From Chloroflexota bacterium (lineage in GTDB: Bacteria; Chloroflexota; Limnocylindria; QHBO01), in assembly GCA_038040195.1 (NCBI GenBank), contig JBBPIR010000006.1, positions 1-64,000 of the forward strand: a stretch of DNA of 64,000 bases. The letters are read 5' to 3'. The notes beneath the pieces are model-generated. The model worked only from the letters and a program-made list of their open reading frames with translations. It did not search any database and had not been told where the DNA came from. The translations under genes were made by a program, and so were the position numbers. Numbering within the stretch: the stretch's first letter is position 1; every line of letters starts with the position of its first letter. Shown piece after piece: positions 23,767 through 32,388 of the stretch.

Positions 23767-24366
23767 ATGTCCAGCGTGGGTGACGACGAGCTGCTGGCCC
23801 GCGTGCTGGGTGGGCCGAGCGCACTTCACGCGGCCCGTGGCCTTCTCGACCGCCACGGGCTGGATCAGCTGCCGTACCTGCACGCCGCGGAGCTGGCGCT
23901 CCAGCCGGGGATCGGCCAGAGCCGAGCGGCACGGGTGGTGGCGGCGTTTGAGCTGGGCCATCGGGCCGTCTCGCGGTGGCCGACCCAGGGCTGGCGGGTC
24001 CGCACGCCCGCCGACGTCGCGGAGCGGCTACTTCCCGAGATGGGGCATCTGGATCGCGAGGAGCTTCTCGTGTGCCTCCTGAACACCCGCAACGTGGTGC
24101 TGGGCCGGGCCACGGTCTACGTCGGGAACCTCGCCGGTTCGCCGGTCCGCGTGGGCGAGGTGTACCGCGAGGCAATCCGCCGCCAGGCGGCGGCCGTGAT
24201 CGTTGTTCACAATCATCCATCGGGGGACCCGTCTCCGTCGGGTGACGACCTGCGGATCACGGCCGACCTGGCAGACGCCGGTCGGCTGCTGGACATCGAG
24301 CTCCTCGATCACCTGGTCATCGGGCACGACCGCTGGGTCAGCCTGCGGGCCGCCGGCGCGCTGTAG
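23767..24366 (+). CDS. radC: RadC family JAB-domain protein
   Basis: 199 residues. N-terminal helix-hairpin-helix-like region (LALQPGIGQSRAARVVAAFEL), then the JAB/MPN metallo-domain with the motif HNHPSGDPSPSGDD (first His at residue 148) and an upstream Glu in GEVYREAI. Despite the name, a repair role is not supported for the family, and its true function is unresolved. It is short because the N-terminal UPF0758 region is trimmed. It stands as the last plus-strand gene before a convergent sugar dehydrogenase gene. Confidence 0.88.
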   Translation: MSSVGDDELLARVLGGPSALHAARGLLDRHGLDQLPYLHAAELALQPGIGQSRAARVVAAFELGHRAVSRWPTQGWRVRTPADVAERLLPEMGHLDREELLVCLLNTRNVVLGRATVYVGNLAGSPVRVGEVYREAIRRQAAAVIVVHNHPSGDPSPSGDDLRITADLADAGRLLDIELLDHLVIGHDRWVSLRAAGAL

Positions 24367-24390
24367 CGCCGGCATCGGTGCGGGGGACGG

Positions 24391-25656
24391 TCAGCCGGGA
24401 ACCACGACTCGGTACAGCCCGCCGCCGGCAAAGTCGACCAGGTAGATCTCACCCGCCTCGTCCTCGCCGAACGAGCTGACCTGGAGGCCGCTCTCGAGCA
24501 CCGTCTTGGGGGTTATCGTCTGTCCGTCGACTTCGAGGCTGAAGATCCGTCCGCTGCACCAGTCGCCGAAGACGTAGACACCCTGGAGCTCGGGATTGAC
24601 CTCGCCGCGGTACACGTAGCCGCCGATCACCGAGCATCCCTGGTCATGGCTGTACTCCGCGATCGGCTGCTGGTAGCCGGTCATCGTGCAGCTCCCGGCC
24701 AGGCAATGGCGACCCTCCATGATCGGCCAGCCGTAGTTCAGGCCACCCGCCGCATCGGCTGGCTGGCGGTCGATCTCCTCCCAGCTCCCTCCCCCGACGT
24801 CGCCGATGTACAGGTCGTGCCACGCGCGGTCGAAGCTGATGCGCCACGGGTTCCGCATCCCGATGGCCCAGATCTCGGGCGCCCCGCCGCCGTTCGCGAA
24901 CGGGTTGTCGGCGGGGATCGCGTATGCGCGGTCCGCGGCGGGCGGCCCATCGACGTCGATGCGGAGGAGCTTCCCGAGCAGGCTGTTCAGGTTCTGGGCG
25001 TTGCCGAACTGGTCGTTCTGCCCCCCGCCGTCGCCGAGGGCGATGTAAAAGTTGCCGTCAGGGCCGAAGACGAGCGCACCGCCATTGTGGTTGGCCGCGG
25101 GGTCGGGGATGGCCAGAAGGATGCGCTCGGAGGCCGGGTCCGCCACATCGGCTGCAGATGACACGCGGTACTCCGCCACCACGTCGGCACCGTCCGGCTG
25201 CCGGGTGTAGGCGACGTAGAAGCGGCCGGTCTCCGCGTATCGCGGGTGGAAGGCAAGGCCGAGGAGGCCCTGCTCACCGCTGGACACGATGCGCGAGGTG
25301 ATGTCCAGGAAGGGCGTCGGTGCCACCGTCCCGTCGCGGTTCACGATCCAGATGCGGCCGCCACGCTCCACCACGAACAGGCGCTCGGATCCGTCCCCGG
25401 CGTTGGTCACCGCGGTCGGGAGCGCGAACGTGCCGGTGACGAGCTCGAGACCCAGCGAATCCGGGCCGGAACGGAGGGGTGGCGGGGTGGGCTCCGGAGT
25501 TGGGCTTGGCGTGGGTGACGGCTCCGCGGTGACCGTCGGCCCAGACGAGGGCGAGGCGGTCGGTGATGGGCTCCCGCAGGCGGCCGCCAGCACGGCCAGC
25601 GCCGCCGCGGCGACCAGTCGAAGCGCGGCCTGACCGAGCGGGGACGGATGAGTCAT
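24391..25656 (-). CDS. PQQ-type glucose/sorbosone dehydrogenase lipoprotein
   Basis: 421 residues. Lipoprotein signal with lipobox LAAAC, a Pro/Thr/Ser-rich linker, then a six-bladed beta-propeller of the GSDH family: LVTGTFALPTAVTNAGDGSERLF, GEQGLLGLAFHPRY, NHNGGALVFGPDGNFYIALG, GMRNPWRISFD and GDVGGGSWEEI. Relatives oxidise sugars with PQQ or act as secreted L-sorbosone dehydrogenases; the donor sugar cannot be told. A TAGGCT hexamer (25666-25671, minus strand) ends 9 nt before the ATG, part of a divergent promoter pair with glgE. Confidence 0.85.
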   Translation of the reverse strand: MTHPSPLGQAALRLVAAAALAVLAAACGSPSPTASPSSGPTVTAEPSPTPSPTPEPTPPPLRSGPDSLGLELVTGTFALPTAVTNAGDGSERLFVVERGGRIWIVNRDGTVAPTPFLDITSRIVSSGEQGLLGLAFHPRYAETGRFYVAYTRQPDGADVVAEYRVSSAADVADPASERILLAIPDPAANHNGGALVFGPDGNFYIALGDGGGQNDQFGNAQNLNSLLGKLLRIDVDGPPAADRAYAIPADNPFANGGGAPEIWAIGMRNPWRISFDRAWHDLYIGDVGGGSWEEIDRQPADAAGGLNYGWPIMEGRHCLAGSCTMTGYQQPIAEYSHDQGCSVIGGYVYRGEVNPELQGVYVFGDWCSGRIFSLEVDGQTITPKTVLESGLQVSSFGEDEAGEIYLVDFAGGGLYRVVVPG

Positions 25657-25702
25657 CGAGCGAACAGCCTACCCGCTCGGATCGGGTAGGGTTCGATCCC
25701 GC
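25657..25702. promoter_or_regulatory. divergent short-leader promoters (sugar dehydrogenase and glgE)
   Basis: The 46-nt gap holds TAGGCT on the minus strand (25666-25671, 9 nt before the ATG at 25656) and TAGGGT on the plus strand (25687-25692, 10 nt before the ATG at 25703). Both predict transcripts with almost no 5' leader. Confidence 0.5.
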
Positions 25703-27778
25703 ATGACGACCACCCGATCCAGCCTGCGCCGCCTGGGATCCGCCGTCGAGCCGGGTCCCGACGCGGTCGGCACCGCCCGGTCGATCGTCATCGAGCGTGT
25801 GGACCCCGAACTCGATGGCGGCCGCTATCCGGCCAAGCGCGTGGTCGGGGATTGGCTGACGGTCAGTGCCGACATCATCGTCGATGGCCACGACCTGCTC
25901 GGGGCGGCGCTCCTGATCCGGGCCGACGATGAGCCCGAGTGGCGCGAGGTACGAATGCGTGCCGGCCGCCACGACCGCTGGAGCGGGCGAGTCCGGCTCA
26001 CCCGCAACCGATGGCATCGGTACACGCTGGAGGCCTGGCGCGACGAGGTCGCCAGCTGGAGCGACCGCCTGGTGCGCAAGGCACGGGCTCGTGGCGCGAT
26101 CGCCACCGAGCTGGCCGAGGGTCAGCGCCTCCTGGAACGGACCGCCCGCCGCGCGGCCGCCGCGGGCGCCGCCGCAGACGCCGCACTCCTGCGAGAGGCT
26201 CGAGCGCGCCTGGCCACGGCGCCAGATGCGCGGGCCGCGGCCCGGATTGCGCGGGAGCGCGTCCTGCTGGCCGCCGGCGGCCGACACCCGGACCGTTCGG
26301 CGGCGACCCGCTATGACCGCGAGCTGGAGGTCGTGGTCGACCGTCGCGAGGCGGCGACCGCGGCCTGGTACGAGCTCTTCCCCCGCAACCAGGGACGGGA
26401 GCCTGGACGGGCGACAACCCTGATCGAGGCCGAGTGGCGCCTTCCAGAGCTGGCCCGGCTCGGGTTTGACGTCATCTACCTGCCACCCATCCACCCCATC
26501 GGTATCACCAACCGCAAGGGCCGAAACGACGCGGTTCAGGCGCGGCCGGGCGATGTCGGCAGCCCCTGGGCGGTCGGGTCGGCGGCGGGCGGGCACGAGG
26601 CGGTCGCACCCGAGCTGGGCGGCCTGGACGCGTTCCTCCATTTCCGCCGGGCCGCCGAGCGGCAGGGCCTGGAGGTGGCCCTCGATCTCGCCGTTCAGGC
26701 TTCCCCCGATCACCCGTGGGTCCACGAGCACCCCGAGTGGTTCCGTCGCGGCCCGGACGGCACGATCCGCTACGCCGAGAACCCGCCCAAGCGCTACCAG
26801 GACATCTACCCGTTCGACTTCCACACCCCCGACCCGAAGGCACGCGCCGAGCTCTGGGAGGCCTGGCGTCGCATCGTCCTGATCTGGGTCGAGCGGGGGG
26901 TACGGATGTTCCGGGTCGACAACCCGCACACCAAGCCGGTGGCGTTCTGGGCATGGCTGATCCGTAAGGTGCAGGCCCAGCATCCGGACGTCATCTTCCT
27001 GTCGGAGGCGTTCACCGCCCACAAGCCGATGCGCCTGCTGTCGAAGGCCGGCTTCACCCAGTCGTACACCTACTTCACGTATCGGCCGGATCGCAACGCG
27101 CTGCGCGAGTACATGACTGAGCTGACCCTCACTGAGATGCGCCAGTACTACCGCGGCAACCTGTTCACCAACACGCCCGACATCAACCCGAACTACCTGG
27201 CCCGGGGGCGGGCCGTATTCGTCAGCCGATTCGTCCTGGCAGCGACCATGTCGGGCGTGTACGGGATCTACTCCGGGTTCGAGCTGCTCGAACATCGGCG
27301 GGTGGGCAGGACCGACCAATACGCGAACAGCGAGAAATATGAGATCAAGGTCCGCGACTGGGACGCGCCGGGCAACCTCAAGCCTCTGATGGGGACCATC
27401 AACCAGCTGCGACGGAAATGGCGGGCCCTGCAGCGAACCGAGACGCTCCGATTCGAGCCGGTCCGCGGCCAGCGGACCATGTTCTACCGCAAGGCCCTGC
27501 CCGTTGGACGGGTCGACCTCCTTAGCGAGGAGCCCCGGCGCTGGCGCCGTCCGGTCTGGGTGGCCGTCAACGTGACCCCCACACGGTCGGAGCGGGCGGT
27601 CCTGCGCCCGAATCTGAAGGCAGTCGGGATCGATCCCAAGCGACCATATCGGTTCACCGACCTGGTCACGGGTCGCACGCGGACACGCCGTGGACGCGTC
27701 ATCACGCTCACGCTGAGCCCGACCCGCCCGTTCGTGGTCTTCACCCTGTCCCAGGAAAAACCTGAGCGGGTACCCTGA
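25703..27778 (+). CDS. glgE: GlgE maltosyltransferase (alpha-maltose-1-phosphate to glucan)
   Basis: 691 residues, GH13_3 family. N-terminal domain, then AWYELFPRNQGREPGRATT, IYLPPIHPIGITNRKGRND, GGHEAVAPELGGLDAFLHF and the catalytic barrel. The nucleophile is Asp406 (RVDNPHTKP) and the acid/base Glu435 (LSEAFTAHKP), spaced 29 residues apart as in the Streptomyces enzyme. It extends alpha-1,4-glucan with maltose from maltose-1-phosphate. The usual partners treS, pep2 and glgB are not in this window, so the source of maltose-1-phosphate is unknown here. The helical insert at residues 135-180 is alanine-rich. Confidence 0.95.
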   Translation: MTTTRSSLRRLGSAVEPGPDAVGTARSIVIERVDPELDGGRYPAKRVVGDWLTVSADIIVDGHDLLGAALLIRADDEPEWREVRMRAGRHDRWSGRVRLTRNRWHRYTLEAWRDEVASWSDRLVRKARARGAIATELAEGQRLLERTARRAAAAGAAADAALLREARARLATAPDARAAARIARERVLLAAGGRHPDRSAATRYDRELEVVVDRREAATAAWYELFPRNQGREPGRATTLIEAEWRLPELARLGFDVIYLPPIHPIGITNRKGRNDAVQARPGDVGSPWAVGSAAGGHEAVAPELGGLDAFLHFRRAAERQGLEVALDLAVQASPDHPWVHEHPEWFRRGPDGTIRYAENPPKRYQDIYPFDFHTPDPKARAELWEAWRRIVLIWVERGVRMFRVDNPHTKPVAFWAWLIRKVQAQHPDVIFLSEAFTAHKPMRLLSKAGFTQSYTYFTYRPDRNALREYMTELTLTEMRQYYRGNLFTNTPDINPNYLARGRAVFVSRFVLAATMSGVYGIYSGFELLEHRRVGRTDQYANSEKYEIKVRDWDAPGNLKPLMGTINQLRRKWRALQRTETLRFEPVRGQRTMFYRKALPVGRVDLLSEEPRRWRRPVWVAVNVTPTRSERAVLRPNLKAVGIDPKRPYRFTDLVTGRTRTRRGRVITLTLSPTRPFVVFTLSQEKPERVP

Positions 27779-27825
27779 CGGCCAGACCCGTTCCCTTCCA
27801 ACTGGTCCGAGGTAGGTCCTGATCC

Positions 27826-28881
27826 GTGGGCATTTTCGACGGCGTGCTGGGCATCTTCAGCCATGACCTGGGCATCGATCTGGGCACCGCCAACACCCTG
27901 GTCACGGTCCGGCACCGGGGGATCGTGATCAGCGAGCCGTCGGTGGTGGCCATGGAGACCCGGACCAAGCGGGTGCTGGCCATCGGCGCCGAAGCCAAGC
28001 GGATGGTGGGCCGCACCCCGGCCAACATCGTCGCTATCCGGCCCCTGCGCGACGGGGTGATCAGCGACTTCGACGTGACCGAGCAGATGATCCGGTACTT
28101 CATCGAGAAGGTCCACGACCGCTACTTCCGGATTCCGCGGCCCCGGGTCCTGGTCGGCATCCCGTCCGGCGTAACGGAGGTCGAGAAGCGTGCCGTCCGC
28201 GACGCGACCCTGAACGCGCATGCGCGCTGGGCGCGCCTGATCGAAGAACCGATGGCCGCCGCCATCGGCGCCGGCCTGCCCGTCAGCGAGCCGTCGGGCT
28301 CGCTCATCGTCGACATCGGCGGTGGCACCACCGAAGTGGCGGTCATCTCCCTCGGTGGGATCGTGGTCAGCCGATCCATCCGCATCGGCGGCGACGAGAT
28401 GGACCAGGACATCGTCAATTTCGCCCGTCGCGAGTACAACCTTCTGATGGGGGAGCGAACCGCCGAGGAGATCAAGATCGCGGTCGGTTCGGCCTATCCC
28501 GATACCAACCCGCGCACCGTCACCTTCCGGGGACGCGACCTGCTGACCGGCCTCCCGCGCAGCATCGAGGTCGGGAGCGACCAGATCCGCGAGGCGCTCG
28601 AGCCGTCGGTGGCCGCGATCGTTCAGGCAATCAAGGACACGATTGAGGAGACGCCGCCGGAGCTGGTGGCCGACATCATGGACCAGGGCATCGTGCTGGC
28701 CGGCGGTGGGGCTCTGCTAGGGGGGCTGGATCGTCGGGTTGCGGAAGCGACCCAGATGCCGGTCCATGTCGCCGATGACCCGTTGACCTGCGTGGTGCGC
28801 GGCACCGGGCGCGTGCTGGAGGAGCTCGACACGCTCGAGCGGGTGCTGGTCAGCGAGCAGTACACCCGCGCGCCGCGGTAG
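27826..28881 (+). CDS. mreB: MreB/Mbl actin-like rod-shape protein
   Basis: 351 residues with actin-fold motifs: DLGIDLGTANTLV (phosphate 1), VDIGGGTTEVAVISLGG (phosphate 2), RAVRDATLNAHARWARLIEEPMAAAIGAGL and the adenosine motif GIVLAGGGALLGGLDRRV. The N-terminal segment GIFDGVLGIFSHD could be a membrane-binding helix. GTG 27826 is the start. MreB filaments guide cell-wall synthesis, suggesting a rod-shaped cell. mreC follows 11 nt downstream. Confidence 0.95.
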   Translation: MGIFDGVLGIFSHDLGIDLGTANTLVTVRHRGIVISEPSVVAMETRTKRVLAIGAEAKRMVGRTPANIVAIRPLRDGVISDFDVTEQMIRYFIEKVHDRYFRIPRPRVLVGIPSGVTEVEKRAVRDATLNAHARWARLIEEPMAAAIGAGLPVSEPSGSLIVDIGGGTTEVAVISLGGIVVSRSIRIGGDEMDQDIVNFARREYNLLMGERTAEEIKIAVGSAYPDTNPRTVTFRGRDLLTGLPRSIEVGSDQIREALEPSVAAIVQAIKDTIEETPPELVADIMDQGIVLAGGGALLGGLDRRVAEATQMPVHVADDPLTCVVRGTGRVLEELDTLERVLVSEQYTRAPR

Positions 28882-28892
28882 GCCCTCACGGC

Positions 28893-29792
28893 ATGCGCGG
28901 CCGCTCGGGCCTGCCCGGCCTGCCCGGATTGCGCGGATCGGCCGGGTCGAGCCCCCATCGCCGGAGCCGGAGCGGGCTGTGGTGGGCCGTCCTGGTTGTC
29001 ATCTGTCTCGCGCTGGTGGCGGTGTCGGGTACCGAGCCGGCGCAGTCAGTGCAGCAGGTCAGCGCCCGACTGGTGAGCCCGGTCCAGGGTTTTGTGACTG
29101 GGGTCGGCTCGGCCATCTCCGACGTGGTCGAGACGATCGCCGAGATCGATCGGCTGCGCACCGAGAACGACGATCTGCGGAGTGCGCTGGCCGGCGCTGA
29201 GCAGCGCACGGCAGCGCTCCAGGAGGCGGCCCGCGAGAACGCCCGGCTGCGCGAGCTGCTGGGGCTGCAGGAGCTCCTCGGATGGGAGCTGCTGCCGGTC
29301 CGCGTGACCTCCGCCGGGACCAGCGCGTTGAGCTGGGAAGTCGGGATTGGGGCCGGCCACGACGACGGCGTGCGGGTCGGGATGCCGGTCGTGGCGGCTG
29401 CAGAGGGGGGCGGCGGGCTGGCGGGGATCGTCATTCAGGCCAGCCAGGATCGCGCCGTCGTCCGCCTCGTCGTCGACCCGCGTTCACGCGTCGTCGCGCG
29501 TGACCAGCAGACCGATGCGCTGGGCCTGGTTCAGGGGCAGCCGGGGGGACAGCTGATCATGAACCAGGTGACGCTCACCGATGATGTTTCGGTTGGCGAC
29601 ACGATCGTGACCGCCGGACTGGAGCTGGACGGCGTCCCCGCCAGTCCCTATCCGCGGGGTCTGCTGGTGGGGACCGTATCGGCGCTCGAGACCGATCCGA
29701 ACGGCCTGACCCAGACGGCCTTCGTCCGTCCCGCGGTCGACCCGCGCACCGTGGAATGGCTCATGGTGGTGCTCTCCGCGACGCTCGACTGA
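28893..29792 (+). CDS. mreC: rod shape-determining protein MreC
   Basis: 299 residues: basic N-terminus, one span (LWWAVLVVICLALVAVSG), a coiled coil (about residues 80-125, IDRLRTENDDLRSALAG and following heptads) and the double beta-barrel domain with VGMPVVAAAEGGGGLAGIV and GDTIVTAGLELDGVPASPYPRG. It lies directly after mreB. The expected mreD, PBP2 and rodA genes are not next; a secreted-protein gene follows instead. Confidence 0.93.
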   Translation: MRGRSGLPGLPGLRGSAGSSPHRRSRSGLWWAVLVVICLALVAVSGTEPAQSVQQVSARLVSPVQGFVTGVGSAISDVVETIAEIDRLRTENDDLRSALAGAEQRTAALQEAARENARLRELLGLQELLGWELLPVRVTSAGTSALSWEVGIGAGHDDGVRVGMPVVAAAEGGGGLAGIVIQASQDRAVVRLVVDPRSRVVARDQQTDALGLVQGQPGGQLIMNQVTLTDDVSVGDTIVTAGLELDGVPASPYPRGLLVGTVSALETDPNGLTQTAFVRPAVDPRTVEWLMVVLSATLD

Positions 29793-29939
29793 GCGGCACG
29801 TCGGTCGCGGTCCGCTGCGGCGGTGCCACCGCGCACCTGGCTCCAAGGTCCGGCGTGCGCAGAACCATCACCTACTAGAAGCCGCAACTGCCGGTGCGTA
29901 GGGTCATAGCTGAACTCATCAGCACTCGCGGAGACCCTG

Positions 29940-32216
29940 TTGCACGACCGTACCTTGCTCCATCCCGCCCGCCTTGCCCTCGCCATCGGGCTGGCGTTCT
30001 TGCTGGCGGCCACCGCCGTCATCGCCCCGCATTCAGTCCGTGCTGGCGCCGCGGGCCAGAAGGTCGTCATCATCGTCGGGCCGGTCGGCTCGCTTTCGAC
30101 TAACTACCGGAGCCGCGGGGATTCCATCGCAAGCGCGGCCACTGCGCTGGGCGCCACAGTCGTCAAGGTCTATACGCCGAACGCCACCTGGGCCAATGTG
30201 TTGGCCGCTGTCAACGGGGCCAACATCATCGTGTACATCGGCCATGGCAGCGGCTACCCCAACCCGTACGGGCCGAACCTGCTTGCTGACCGGACAAATG
30301 GTTGGGGCCTGAACCGATACGCCGGCGCGGGAGACGGTGACAACCTTTCGACCCAGATGGTGTATTGCGGCGAGGCTGCACTCGAGGGCAAGCCGCTGAC
30401 TTCCTACAACTCCGCCTTCTGCTCGGGCGGACCGATCAGGCCGGCGCCGGGCTTTGTGATGGTCTATTCCAACGCCTGCTATGCACCGGGCGCGGGCGAG
30501 ACGGAAGAATCAACCCCGAGCAGCGAGGCGACCGCCCTGGCTCGCGTGGGGTACTACTCGCGCCCCATCCTCGCGCTGGGCGGAACCTATTTCGCCAGCG
30601 ACGTCGGCTCGACATCGGTCGTCACAAAGATTCTGGAGAACCCGACCCGGAGTTTCGGGGACATCTTCAGGATGGCCAACGGATACTCGGCAGATGCGCT
30701 GAGGACCTTCCCCCACCCGCACGTCGCCGGTGCCGAAGCCTGGATCCAGAGGACGCAGGGTCCCGGCGGCCTGTGGAGCTACTGGTATGCGTTCGCGGGC
30801 GATCCGAACCAGACACCGACGCCCGCGCCACCGACAGCGGCCTTCAGCGCGTCTCCCACCGCGGGGATCGAGCAGCTGTGGGTGGCCTTCACCAATGAGT
30901 CCGCCACAGCTGGGCCCACCTCCTGGGCCTGGGACTTCGACAACAACGGGACCACCGACTCGACCGAACGCAGCCCGTCGCATACCTACCCGGTGGCTGG
31001 CACGTACAGCGTGAAGCTGACCGCCACTAACAGCCTTGGTAGCCATGCGCTGACCCGTACCAACTATGTAACGGTGACGACGCCGCAGCCGGCGGCATAT
31101 GTACCCCTTGCACCGGCCAGGCTGCTCGATACTCGGAATGGGAACGGCCTTAGCGGCCCGTTCAGCGCCAACGTCCCCCGCACGTTCCAGGTCACCGGGC
31201 GCGGTGGCGTGCCCGCGAATGCGACAGCCGTGACCGGTAACCTGACCGTCACCGCCCAGACAGGCCCAGGTTATGTCTACCTTGGTCCCAGTCCAATTGC
31301 GAGCCCACCGACTTCGACCCTCAACTTCCCGGTCGGTGACACCCGCGCCAACGGCGTGACGATGGCCCTCAGCCCAACCGGCGCGCTGAGCGCAACCTTC
31401 GGTTACAGCGGGACCACCCATCTCGTCTTCGACGTTACTGGGTACTTCGTACCCGGTTCATCCGGCGCGACCTACGCTCCCGTAACCCCCGCTCGACTAC
31501 TTGACACCCGCTTCGGCATCGGGCTGAGTGGCCCCTTCAGCGCCGACGTGCCGCGAACCTTCCAGGTCAGTGGACAGGGCGGGGTGCCAACGACCGCGGT
31601 CGCTGTCACCGGCAACCTCACCGTCACCCAGCAGTCGGCCGCGGGATACGTCTACCTCGGCCCCGACGCAACCGCCAGCCCCACCAGCTCGACCGTGAAC
31701 TTCCCGACCGGCGACAACCGAGCGAACAACGTGACCCTGGCCCTGGGGCCCGGTGGCACACTCAGCGCAACCTTCGGTTACAGCGGGACCACCCATCTCA
31801 TCTTCGACGTCACGGGCTACTTCGTGACCGATGGATCCGGTGCCAGGTACGTTCCACTAACACCCAGTCGGCTGCTGGACACGCGCTTCGGCAACGGGCT
31901 GAGCGGCCCCTTCAATGCCAACGCGCCGCGAACCTTCCAGGTAGCCGGACGAGGCGGGGTACCGGGTACCACGATGGGTGTCACCGGCAACCTGACCGTC
32001 ACCGGTCAGACCATAGATGGCGCGATGTACCTCGGCCCGGATCCTGTTGACTACCCGTCGACTTCAACGCTGAACTTCCCACTCGGCGACAGCCGCGCCA
32101 ACGGGGTGACGCTCGCCCTCGGCACCGGCGGGAGCCTGAGCGGCACGTTCCTCCCCGCGTGGGGCAACGGCGGCTCGCAACTGATCTTCGACGTCACGGG
32201 CTACTTCATTCCCTGA
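29940..32216 (+). CDS. secreted caspase-like-fold protein with PKD and three C-terminal repeats
   Basis: 758 residues from TTG 29940 with a signal peptide (LALAIGLAFLLAATAVIA). Residues about 40-280 resemble a clan CD (caspase/gingipain-like) fold: strand KVVIIVGPVG, helix, then IIVYIGHGSGY with His102 and VMVYSNACYAPG with Cys180, the positions of a His-Cys dyad. A PKD domain follows (about 298-380, AWDFDNNGTTDS and SPSHTYPVAGTYSVKLTATN). Three repeats of about 118 residues (from 387, 512 and 637) each start with RLLDTR and end DVTGYF. Peptidase activity is an inference from the dyad; a non-catalytic C25-like domain is possible. The next gene shares the repeats. Confidence 0.8.
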   Translation: MHDRTLLHPARLALAIGLAFLLAATAVIAPHSVRAGAAGQKVVIIVGPVGSLSTNYRSRGDSIASAATALGATVVKVYTPNATWANVLAAVNGANIIVYIGHGSGYPNPYGPNLLADRTNGWGLNRYAGAGDGDNLSTQMVYCGEAALEGKPLTSYNSAFCSGGPIRPAPGFVMVYSNACYAPGAGETEESTPSSEATALARVGYYSRPILALGGTYFASDVGSTSVVTKILENPTRSFGDIFRMANGYSADALRTFPHPHVAGAEAWIQRTQGPGGLWSYWYAFAGDPNQTPTPAPPTAAFSASPTAGIEQLWVAFTNESATAGPTSWAWDFDNNGTTDSTERSPSHTYPVAGTYSVKLTATNSLGSHALTRTNYVTVTTPQPAAYVPLAPARLLDTRNGNGLSGPFSANVPRTFQVTGRGGVPANATAVTGNLTVTAQTGPGYVYLGPSPIASPPTSTLNFPVGDTRANGVTMALSPTGALSATFGYSGTTHLVFDVTGYFVPGSSGATYAPVTPARLLDTRFGIGLSGPFSADVPRTFQVSGQGGVPTTAVAVTGNLTVTQQSAAGYVYLGPDATASPTSSTVNFPTGDNRANNVTLALGPGGTLSATFGYSGTTHLIFDVTGYFVTDGSGARYVPLTPSRLLDTRFGNGLSGPFNANAPRTFQVAGRGGVPGTTMGVTGNLTVTGQTIDGAMYLGPDPVDYPSTSTLNFPLGDSRANGVTLALGTGGSLSGTFLPAWGNGGSQLIFDVTGYFIP
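31098..32213 (+). repeat. three tandem RLLDTR...DVTGYF domain repeats in the caspase-like protein
   Basis: Units start near 31098, 31473 and 31848, about 375 nt apart. Each encodes a beta-rich module with RLLDTR, PRTFQV, GGVP, VTGNLTVT, LNFP, RAN and FDVTGYF. The first two units share a near-identical stretch around 31386-31450 and 31759-31824. Similar modules occur at the C-termini of many secreted actinobacterial and Chloroflexota proteins. Confidence 0.9.
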
Positions 32217-32388
32217 GGACCGAGACCGGACTAGACCCTGCTGGCGCGCCCAACCCGGTGGCGGGCCAATCGGGCCGGGAGATTCGTACCATGGGCCGGC
32301 GACTCTCCAGTCGGTACGGTGCAGACCGCTGGACTCCGGTGCAGTCGCCTCGGATGGCCCAGCCTCCTGACGAGGTCAACCGCTCGAC
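32217..32388. other. 172-nt gap between the two repeat-protein genes
   Basis: No convincing terminator, promoter or small gene was seen. GAGG at about 32369-32373 may serve as a distant ribosome site for the GTG at 32389. Confidence 0.3.

Noticed and set aside
29818-29834. GCGGTG/CACCGC hairpin after mreC as terminator
   Set aside because: One-base loop and no T-run; such GC palindromes are common by chance at this GC content.
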